62,752 nt of DNA from an uncultured Methylophilaceae bacterium (GTDB lineage Bacteria > Pseudomonadota > Gammaproteobacteria > Burkholderiales > Methylophilaceae): NCBI GenBank assembly GCA_903863255.1, contig CAIPBJ010000040.1, positions 1 through 62,752 on the forward strand, given 5' to 3'. A model generated the notes under the pieces. That model was not told where the DNA came from and did no database searches. It saw only the letters and a list, made by a program, of their open reading frames with translations. Positions within the stretch are counted from its first letter, which is position 1. Each line of letters starts with the position of its first letter. Position numbers and translations under genes: made by a program. Positions 56,155-62,752 of the stretch are shown piece after piece.

Positions 56155-57093
56155 TTATAAGCTTTTGAACCCAATTTCCAGTCTATGAGGATTGTCAATA
56201 TCTTCATAAGTCAACTTCATTTCATTCGATAATTGATCCAATAATTCGTATCGTTTCCGATACATTGAGCGTTTCTTGGAGGCAATTTCTTCAAGGGGCT
56301 TATTTTCATGTTTTACACTAAATGTATAAAAATCGTTATTGCTTTTTACGCCGCCTCTTTCTTCCCAAATCTCGTCATAATTCAAAGAAACTTCTTCGAT
56401 TTTCGATTTTCCAAAATAGGGGCTTCGATGGTGTTTTTTTGCATCGGATACGGCATAAATTTTTACAATACCCGAATTCAGGCAGAAAAACCTAAACAGC
56501 TCAAACAAAAAATCCCTTGGGCGCATCCCATGTAATGCTTTGGTGATATCTCTGTAGGTATCTAAAAGACCTTCGATGTTTCTTCCCTGCATTGCACCAA
56601 TGTATGCTGTCAAACCACTTGGTTCGTCATACAAAGAAAACGCCAGCGAAAAAATCCGGGTATTTTTAACAAATAGATTTATTACTAACTGTCCTTCACG
56701 AATAAACCAGATCGGTTGATCTAAAACTATATGCAAATCCGGGTAGATATCATCGAGTTTAAACAGTCTGATGGCGTCATTGACGGAGAAATCGATTCTC
56801 ATATCATGTGCAATTAAAGCATCATAATGCCCTTTTATTCTATTTAGTCGCTCGGCGATTTTCCATGAATGACACTGATAAGGCCAAAGAACGGCACCCA
56901 ATGTCTCAGGACGTTCCATCATCAATTTTTCAATTGGGCTGTCTTTATCTGGATTCAGAAAAGGTAAGACTAAATCTAAATTTGAGTAAGCCGTCCAAAT
57001 AAAAATCATCCTATTTTTTATACTGCTGATAGATTGCCCGGGAAATACCAACTTAGCTATTTCCCATAGTTTCATAAGCACTTCGAACGTCAT
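56155..57093 (-). CDS. VirK/YbjX (DUF535) family protein
   Basis: 312 residues. The central run (LSLYDEPSGLTAYIGAMQG-type segment, then LHGMRPRDFLFELF and VSDAKKHHRSPYFG) and the KKRSMYRKRYELLDQL end are typical of DUF535, known as VirK/YbjX and linked to envelope stress and peptide resistance in enterics. No signal peptide is evident. A paralogue lies at the right end of the window (62004). Function here unknown. Confidence 0.85.
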   Translation of the reverse strand: MTFEVLMKLWEIAKLVFPGQSISSIKNRMIFIWTAYSNLDLVLPFLNPDKDSPIEKLMMERPETLGAVLWPYQCHSWKIAERLNRIKGHYDALIAHDMRIDFSVNDAIRLFKLDDIYPDLHIVLDQPIWFIREGQLVINLFVKNTRIFSLAFSLYDEPSGLTAYIGAMQGRNIEGLLDTYRDITKALHGMRPRDFLFELFRFFCLNSGIVKIYAVSDAKKHHRSPYFGKSKIEEVSLNYDEIWEERGGVKSNNDFYTFSVKHENKPLEEIASKKRSMYRKRYELLDQLSNEMKLTYEDIDNPHRLEIGFKSL

Positions 57094-57470
57094 GTTTTTG
57101 CCTTAGTTTTGATTTTCAAACAAGTTTAGTCTTTAAGAATCGGTTATAATTTTTCTGGCTTAATAGAATAATTTTAACAGGTTATCTAAATTTGGTTATT
57201 TGAATAATAAAATTATTAATCATCTCGATCAAAAATAGTAAATTTGATTTTTAAGTTTAACTATTAGCAAATAGTTATGGTGGTCGAATGAAGATCAATG
57301 CTAGATAAAGTTAATTTATCATGGCGTGTTTTGGTATTTGGTAATATTTTCTGGATTTACTTGGATATTTTGAATATGTTGATTTTGATCGCTTGATTTC
57401 GACGTCACCTTCCTTATTAATCCAGCTTTGTTTGGTTTAAATTCTAATCTATTGTTCTGAAAGAGTTAAT
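57094..57470. other. Long AT-rich intergenic region
   Basis: About 375 bases between divergent genes. It should carry promoters for both sides. I see no RNA gene or ORF I can support. It is unusually AT-rich even for this genome, which may reflect a silencing-protein target or transfer (inference). Confidence 0.45.
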
Positions 57471-58421
57471 TTGGATATCTCGGTTATTTTGGTAAGCTAC
57501 AATACAATACAGTTAACAAAGATGTCGCTTGATCATCTTTTTTCTTCAGAATTAAATGGACTGGAGATGGAAGTGTTCATTGTGGATAACGCTTCAAAAG
57601 ATAATTCTGTAGAAGTTCTGAAAAAGGACTATCCCGATATCACTCTAATTGAAAATAAAAATAATGTCGGTTTTGGTCGTGCAAATAATCAGGCATTGCC
57701 ATTAATAAAAGGTAGGTACGTCCTATTATTAAATACAGATGCCTTTATTCAAACCGACACGATTTCCAAAAATATCTCATATATGGAATCCAACCCCAAG
57801 GTAGGCATACTTGGAGTTAAGCTTTTGGGCAGGGATGGCCAATTGCAGCCAAGCTGTAGATACTTTCCTACGCCATGGGTAAATTTTCTTCAGAACACAG
57901 GACTGAAATCTTTCTTTAAGAATTCTAAAATGGTAGACGATATGGATTGGGACCATGCCTCCATCCGAGAGTGTGACTGGGTGCCTGGATGTTATTACCT
58001 TGTCCGTAAGACGGTCATTGATGAAGTAGGTCTATTTGACCCCCTTTATTTCTTATACTGTGAAGAAGTGGATCATTGCTTTGCTGCTAAAAGGGCAGGT
58101 TGGCAGGTTATCTATTACCCATTCACCCCAGTTGTTCATATTGGTGGTGAAAGTGCAAAATCTGAGGGAAACCTATCCTCAAAAGGAAGGCAGATTCAAG
58201 GGTTGCAAATCGAAAGTGAACTGCTTTATTTTAGAAAGAATCTTGGTGTTTCAGGTCTGGCAACACACCTCATACTGACAATTTTGTCAGATTCGATCCA
58301 AATGCTTAAAGATATTTTGAGATTAAGATCCTTTAAAATTGTATACTCAAACTTTCAACATATGTATTTGGTGGTTAAGTTGCTTTTTGACTCAAAATTT
58401 GGAATGAAATCAACACGATAA
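57471..58421 (+). CDS. Glycosyltransferase family 2 (WbbL/rhamnosyltransferase-like)
   Basis: 316 residues. A GT-A fold with VILVSYNT, VDNASKDNS (nucleotide) and LLNTDAF (metal-binding DxD-like) and a SPACED VGLFDPLYFLYCEEVD acceptor region fit the rhamnosyltransferase-like GT2 group. The start is TTG at 57471 with AAAGAG upstream, because the conserved fold begins at once. It is the first of a plus-strand run with an acyltransferase and another GT2. Confidence 0.85.
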   Translation: MDISVILVSYNTIQLTKMSLDHLFSSELNGLEMEVFIVDNASKDNSVEVLKKDYPDITLIENKNNVGFGRANNQALPLIKGRYVLLLNTDAFIQTDTISKNISYMESNPKVGILGVKLLGRDGQLQPSCRYFPTPWVNFLQNTGLKSFFKNSKMVDDMDWDHASIRECDWVPGCYYLVRKTVIDEVGLFDPLYFLYCEEVDHCFAAKRAGWQVIYYPFTPVVHIGGESAKSEGNLSSKGRQIQGLQIESELLYFRKNLGVSGLATHLILTILSDSIQMLKDILRLRSFKIVYSNFQHMYLVVKLLFDSKFGMKSTR

Positions 58422-58558
58422 ACTCATGAAATTCCAACTTTTTTCTCTTTGTCGACTTCTTGATTTATCAGGCTTGGATTTTCTGATTTTATTAATTTAA
58501 TTGTTAATCAATGTGCAAACACAATGTCTGCTCGACATCATATCCTCTGAAATAATTT

Positions 58559-59065
58559 ATGTTTAACAACATTCGTAACGACTTGAATACCTATAAAGGT
58601 GATTTTACTGCTCAAGGATTCTGGGTAATGATGGTCTACAGGTTTGGTCGCTGGCGATATCAAATAAAGCCAAATATCATTCGCAAGATATTCTCATTTA
58701 TTTATAAGGTGCTTTATAAATTTGTTCAGATAATTACTGGTATTGAACTACCTTGCGAGGTAGAGATTGGAGAAAACTTTGTCATTGATCATTTTGGTGG
58801 GATTGTGATCAGCGGGTATGCCAAATTTGGAAATAATTGCCGAGTAAGAAACGGTGTTGTTGTCGGGTTAAAGAATATTGAAGAGCCTGGAGCCCCTGAA
58901 ATTGGCAATAATGTTGATATCGGATCTGGAGCCAAGGTGCTTGGAAAAATAAAGATAGGTAATAATGTTGTAATCGGTGCAAATGCCGTTGTGATTCGAG
59001 ATATACCGGACGACTCTATTGCTGTAGGCGTGCCAGCAACCATAAAGCCGAGAAGAAACAAATGA
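58559..59065 (+). CDS. Serine-acetyltransferase-like hexapeptide transferase
   Basis: 168 residues. The N-terminal helical part (about 1-60) precedes a left-handed beta-helix with hexapeptide repeats (IGENFVIDHF, IGNNVDIGSGA, IGNNVVIGANA) and the family ending VGVPATI. Related to CysE but shorter, as in polysaccharide loci, where it probably acetylates a sugar. It overlaps the next glycosyltransferase by 4 bp (ATGA). Confidence 0.85.
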   Translation: MFNNIRNDLNTYKGDFTAQGFWVMMVYRFGRWRYQIKPNIIRKIFSFIYKVLYKFVQIITGIELPCEVEIGENFVIDHFGGIVISGYAKFGNNCRVRNGVVVGLKNIEEPGAPEIGNNVDIGSGAKVLGKIKIGNNVVIGANAVVIRDIPDDSIAVGVPATIKPRRNK

Positions 59066-60045
59066 GTGCTATGGAATTATCTGATGTTGGGGTAGTGATT
59101 ATCGGCCGAAACGAAGGCTTGCGTTTGGTCAAATGCCTGGAGTCGCTTGTAACAAAGACTAAAAAATTAGTTTACGTTGACTCCGGTTCAAATGACAACT
59201 CAGTAAAAGTGGCACAGGATATGAATATATCGGTTGTTAACCTTGATATGACTATCCCTTTTACAGCTGCAAGGGCAAGAAATGAAGGATTTGAGCTTTT
59301 AATTAAAAGTTTTCCAGATTTAAAGTATGTGCAGTTTGTTGATGGGGATTGTGAAGTGAATCCAACCTGGCTCTATCAAGCGATAAAGTTTCTTGAGATG
59401 AATCCACGTGTTGCTGTAGTCTGTGGCAGGCGACGAGAACGTTATCCTGGAAAATCCATTTATAACCTAATGTGCGATATTGAATGGAATACCCCCATTG
59501 GGGAAGCTAAGTACTGTGGTGGTGATGCGCTCATGCGGTCGAGTATTTTTAAGGAAACTAAGGGGTTTAACGCTGGATTAATTGCGGGTGAAGAACCTGA
59601 ACTATGCGTAAGGATAAGAAAGCTGGGTTGGAAAGTATGGAGGATTGATGAGGAAATGACATTGCATGATGCTGCAATGTCCAGATTCGCTCAATGGTGG
59701 AAACGTTCCGTCCGAGCCGGTCATGCATATGCCGAAGGTGTCTATATTCATGGTGAACATCCAGAGAATCACTGGGTTAAAGAATGCAGAAGAGCATGGC
59801 TGTGGGCTGGTTTTATTCCATTATTTATAATCTTGTTACTCGTCATCAATCCAAACTATGCTTATGTCCTCTTTTTAATTTATCCAATTCAAATTATTAG
59901 GATAGCTCTGCAAAATAAACGACCACATTCATTTAAGATGGCATTTTTCCTTGTTTTAGGTAAATTTGCTGAACTGGTTGGGCAATTTAAATTTCTTAAA
60001 AATATGATGTTAGGTCAAAAAATTAAATTAATAGAATATAAATAA
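59062..60045 (+). CDS. Glycosyltransferase family 2 with C-terminal membrane segments
   Basis: 327 residues. The GT2 start VGVVIIGRNEGLRLVKC, VDSGSNDNS and QFVDGDCEV (DxD) define the domain, and the region CGGDALMRSSIF ... GEEPELCVRIRKLGW is the acceptor side. Two or three helices near 250-300 place it at the membrane. It is coupled to the acyltransferase gene. Probably adds a sugar to a lipid-linked intermediate of the local polysaccharide. Confidence 0.86.
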   Translation: MSAMELSDVGVVIIGRNEGLRLVKCLESLVTKTKKLVYVDSGSNDNSVKVAQDMNISVVNLDMTIPFTAARARNEGFELLIKSFPDLKYVQFVDGDCEVNPTWLYQAIKFLEMNPRVAVVCGRRRERYPGKSIYNLMCDIEWNTPIGEAKYCGGDALMRSSIFKETKGFNAGLIAGEEPELCVRIRKLGWKVWRIDEEMTLHDAAMSRFAQWWKRSVRAGHAYAEGVYIHGEHPENHWVKECRRAWLWAGFIPLFIILLLVINPNYAYVLFLIYPIQIIRIALQNKRPHSFKMAFFLVLGKFAELVGQFKFLKNMMLGQKIKLIEYK

Positions 60046-60225
60046 TAGACGTTTGACAACTTATTCGATCCCTTGATGGATTTTTATAATTTAATGGATA
60101 TCTATTTCAGGTAAGATATAAGGAATATTTCATAATTATTGTGTTGTTTAACAAGTTGTTATAAAAAAAGCACCAGGTTTTATTGAAGTCAAAGAGTAAA
60201 TCTCTCTCTATAAGGTAACGATTTT

Positions 60226-61038
60226 ATGTATGAAGCATTTTATGGATTAACTGAAAAGCCATTCTCAATTCAACCGGATCCTGAATTTCTTTTTTTCGGG
60301 AAAAGGCACAGCATGGCTTATGCTATGCTTGAATATGGTATCCAGAACAAGGCCGGTTTTTCGGTAATCTGTGGTGATATCGGCTGTGGAAAGACAACAC
60401 TTATTCGGCACCTTTTAAATAATATAGGGGATGAATTAACGGTAGGAATAGTCTATAACACTCATAAAGACATTGATGACCTGCTCGGTTGGATCATGCT
60501 GTCTTTCGGACAGCCTTATGATGGAATGTCTCGAATTGCACTTTATGATGCTTTTCAACGTTTTTTAATTGATTGTTACGCTGAAGGCAGACGTGTTGTC
60601 TTGATTGTTGATGAGGCTCAAAACTTGAATGCGGACGCACTTGAGTCGCTCAGGATGCTCTCTAACATAAACGCTGATAAAGACCAGTTGCTTCAAGTTA
60701 TTCTGGTAGGTCAACCTCAGTTAAGGGATTTATTGAGAAGGCCTGATTTGCAGCAATTTTACCAGCGCGTTGCCGTTGATTTTTTTATTCCTCCTTTAGA
60801 CGCATCAGAAGTAGAGAGCTATATTCATCACCGTATCAAAATAGCTGGAAGGGACAGGCAGATATTTACCCCGGATGCTGTCGCTCGAATTGCTGAGGTG
60901 ACAAAAGGAGTGCCACGTTCAATCAACATTCTTTGTGATACTGCTTTGGTTTATGGGTTTTCTAATGGTTCTCATAAAATTAATGCAGAATTAGTCGGAG
61001 AAGTAATTAAAGACAGGGCTGAGTTCGGTATATTGTAA
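60226..61038 (+). CDS. ExeA-like AAA ATPase (exosortase/EPS-associated type)
   Basis: 270 residues. The start MYEAFYGLTEKPFSIQPDPEF is the hallmark of the ExeA/GspA-like ATPases, and of the version found in exosortase-linked EPS loci. Walker A GDIGCGKTTLI is near residue 48 and Walker B VVLIVDEAQNL near residue 126; the arginine-finger side is intact. No GspB or peptidoglycan-binding part follows. Its presence supports the EPS reading of this region, but exosortase itself is not in the window. Confidence 0.86.
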   Translation: MYEAFYGLTEKPFSIQPDPEFLFFGKRHSMAYAMLEYGIQNKAGFSVICGDIGCGKTTLIRHLLNNIGDELTVGIVYNTHKDIDDLLGWIMLSFGQPYDGMSRIALYDAFQRFLIDCYAEGRRVVLIVDEAQNLNADALESLRMLSNINADKDQLLQVILVGQPQLRDLLRRPDLQQFYQRVAVDFFIPPLDASEVESYIHHRIKIAGRDRQIFTPDAVARIAEVTKGVPRSINILCDTALVYGFSNGSHKINAELVGEVIKDRAEFGIL

Positions 61039-61066
61039 TATTGAACACTAAAATGCCTTGGCGGGT

Positions 61067-61876
61067 TTAATTCGTCGATGAATTTTTAGTCGTTTCCGGA
61101 CTCATGGCCTCATTTATTTTTTTTTCGAGTACCATTTCTTCAATCATAATAAAGACAGAATGTTTTAGGTCATTAAAGCATTCTAGGCATTGCTCCTCCT
61201 CAAGATCCTGAAGGCTTTTCCCTAATATTTGAAGAATTTTTGAGTTTGTTTTTAAATAACCTGGTAGATGCTCATGAAGCATAAGTGTCTTGTCTAAGAA
61301 TCGACTGGTTAAAAACTTTTGCTCATCCCATCCCGGAAGCTCTTTTGCTTTTAAATGAATGAGTTCTATCAAATATTCGAAGACTTTTCTGACATAGATA
61401 TAGGATCCAATACCTGTGCCGTAAGTGGCTAGTTCCAGCCCTTTGTTTAGGCATTCAAGATGTAATTTGTCTAAAACGTACAAATAGTGTTCAAAATTTC
61501 CTTTGGCGATTTCTAACTGGGAAGGATATTGACCGACTTTATATAAAGTTTGATCATCCACATGAAAATAAAAATCAATTTCGTGAAGCGCCCGGGTACA
61601 CTGAATCGTTTTTGAGAATTTTGTATGTCCCCAGAAGTCGGGAACGACCCCGAATCCTTTTGAGGCAAATTTCTCATTGAGTAATTGATCTTCAGTAGTA
61701 GGGGATAGGAGTCCCTTGAACGTACTCATTTTACCGCATCGGGGACAGAATGCGTCATAAGTGCTGGAGCATACTAGAATCGCTTTTACAGCCCTTTTAA
61801 TTTCACTGCCCAGATTAAAAGCTCGATAGGGTGGTTGAATTAGTAACCAATCAAAAACATCAAATTCTGATTCCAT
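61067..61876 (-). CDS. Uncharacterised protein with N-terminal zinc-ribbon-like motif
   Basis: 269 residues, not recognised. A CPRCG motif at about 44-48 and a later Cys-containing segment (TIQCTRALHEIDFYFHV) suggest a small metal-binding unit; the remainder is helical and charged, with YVRKVFEYLIELIHLKAKEL in the middle. No signal peptide or membrane segment. It is convergent with the ExeA-like gene (28 bp) and 127 bp after the second DUF535 gene. Function unknown. Confidence 0.65.
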   Translation of the reverse strand: MESEFDVFDWLLIQPPYRAFNLGSEIKRAVKAILVCSSTYDAFCPRCGKMSTFKGLLSPTTEDQLLNEKFASKGFGVVPDFWGHTKFSKTIQCTRALHEIDFYFHVDDQTLYKVGQYPSQLEIAKGNFEHYLYVLDKLHLECLNKGLELATYGTGIGSYIYVRKVFEYLIELIHLKAKELPGWDEQKFLTSRFLDKTLMLHEHLPGYLKTNSKILQILGKSLQDLEEEQCLECFNDLKHSVFIMIEEMVLEKKINEAMSPETTKNSSTN

Positions 61877-62003
61877 CTATTATCAACTCATGAAGTCTAT
61901 ATGACACCACAATAAAATGTTGTTTGAAATAAAGCAAGATAAAGGATGACGGCTGACAAATAAATATTTTTGAACAATCGATTCATTACCGATCAAAAGA
62001 AAC

Positions 62004-62752
62004 TTAAATTTTTTGATAGGCTTCTTCGATGGGTTTGGTCTGTGAAGGGTTGTCAATCGCTTGTTTCATCTGCAGTTCCAACTGATCAAGAAATTCATAA
62101 CGTTTTTTATAATTGGCGCGTTTTTTGGTTGGGATGTCCTTAGCAATTCGCTTTTCAATACCGGATGATAGTGAGTAAAACCCATTGTTTTTGTATATTC
62201 CTCCGTTCTCAATCCATATTGTGTCGTAGCAGGTGTATTTATAAGACTTTGAATACCAACGTTTGCTTCGGTGAGCTGCATTTGAAACGCATAAAAGCTC
62301 CTTACAACCAAGATCCTTTGCCAATATTTTAGCTAGCTTGACTATCAAGTCTCTTGGTCGCATTCCAAACAACACCTTGGTCAATTCCCTGTATCTATCG
62401 GTTATCCCATCCCTATCAACACCTTGAATACATCCTACGATTAACTTCAAATTTGAAGGCGTACCCGATAAAGTAAGCATTACGCTATATATCTCACCCA
62501 AATCTTCGTAAAACAAACTCAAGGCTATTTCGCCTTCACCCACCATCCAGTGAGGTTTGTGGAGGACAACTTTGAAGTGATGGCCATTTAAATCAAAAGT
62601 TAAGAGAAAAATGCATTTGTTTAATGGAACATCGAAAACCGGAGCACATTTTGAAACAAGAAGATAATGCCTGGTTATTGCATCCATCCGTTCAACCGAA
62701 TTCCAATTATTATTGACATAAGGTCTAAAGAAGAACTCCCGTATGACAGGAA
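62004..62752 (-). CDS. VirK/YbjX (DUF535) family protein, second copy, cut by window end
   Basis: At least 249 residues. The frame stays open upstream of the first Met to the window edge and reads REFFFRPYVNNNWNSVERMD, so the true start lies outside. LFGMRPRDLIVKLAKI, VSNAAHRSKRWYSKS and TKKRANYKKRYEFLDQLELQMK are the same family marks as in the 56155 gene. Function unknown; a paralogue pair brackets the EPS-type genes. Confidence 0.85.
   Translation of the reverse strand, partial: PVIREFFFRPYVNNNWNSVERMDAITRHYLLVSKCAPVFDVPLNKCIFLLTFDLNGHHFKVVLHKPHWMVGEGEIALSLFYEDLGEIYSVMLTLSGTPSNLKLIVGCIQGVDRDGITDRYRELTKVLFGMRPRDLIVKLAKILAKDLGCKELLCVSNAAHRSKRWYSKSYKYTCYDTIWIENGGIYKNNGFYSLSSGIEKRIAKDIPTKKRANYKKRYEFLDQLELQMKQAIDNPSQTKPIEEAYQKI

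Noticed and set aside
51861-61038. PEP-CTERM sorting signal in the local exported proteins
   Set aside because: None of the complete proteins ends with a PEP motif, a helix and a basic tail.
1-62752. CRISPR arrays
   Set aside because: No regularly spaced repeats of suitable length found by eye; the only repeat set is at the left side of the insertion element.

Overview
The window looks like chromosome from a low-GC (about 40% by eye) member of the Betaproteobacteria, possibly Nitrosomonadales-like. This rests on gene content and order: rpsF-priB-rpsR-rplI followed by dnaB-alr-radA; 4.5S RNA-dnaX-ybaB-recR; methyltransferase-rnhA-dnaQ beside gloB and mltD; orn/M48 peptidase/rsgA; and an hpnCDE squalene operon. 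Genus and species cannot be assigned from the sequence alone.

Layout. 0.2-2.3 kb: CBS-domain protein, DksA/TraR-type zinc-finger protein and a TorF-type outer-membrane protein. 2.4-10.5 kb: a leftward signalling cluster with a MHYT-PAS hybrid kinase, an HD-GYP response regulator and an APC-transporter/histidine-kinase fusion. 10.8-19.7 kb: ppiD, fabI, a peptide-type ABC transporter (two permeases and a lipoprotein, no ATPase), mltD and gloB. 19.7-30.9 kb: methyltransferase, rnhA, dnaQ, queD, two cyclic-di-GMP-type proteins (EAL and HD-GYP-like), rsgA, a small cytochrome c, an M48 protease, orn, glgA and crcB. 31-37.4 kb: the ribosomal protein operon, then dnaB interrupted by an intein, alr and radA. 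37.4-43.5 kb: an SDR protein, a holin-like membrane protein, hpnE/D/C, a mtnP-type phosphorylase, def, tRNA-Ser and a cupin. 43.5-46.1 kb: a visibly GC-richer ISL3-type insertion carrying a MntA/HepT-type toxin-antitoxin pair. 46.2-49.1 kb: an odd tRNA-Gly, recR, ybaB, dnaX and 4.5S RNA. 49.3-51.8 kb: a class III adenylate cyclase, tRNA-Ser and two small accessory genes. 51.9-62.7 kb: an exopolysaccharide-type region with a clan GH-A-like glycosidase, an O-antigen ligase/polymerase-like protein, two glycosyltransferases, a hexapeptide acyltransferase, an ExeA-like ATPase and two VirK/YbjX (DUF535) genes, the last cut by the window edge.

The strongest non-routine signals are: (1) an intein in the Walker A motif of DnaB that carries the Trp-Cys-Thr signature of class 3 inteins and a LAGLIDADG endonuclease; (2) an A8 slippery site with an immediate -1 stop and a following stem-loop in dnaX, predicting a gamma-type short product; (3) a sensor kinase fused to an APC permease; (4) a toxin-antitoxin pair inside an ISL3-like element whose left side has several end-like repeats; and (5) catalytic-residue replacements in an HD-GYP protein and an SDR protein.

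All functions are read from motifs, length and context. No database search was possible.
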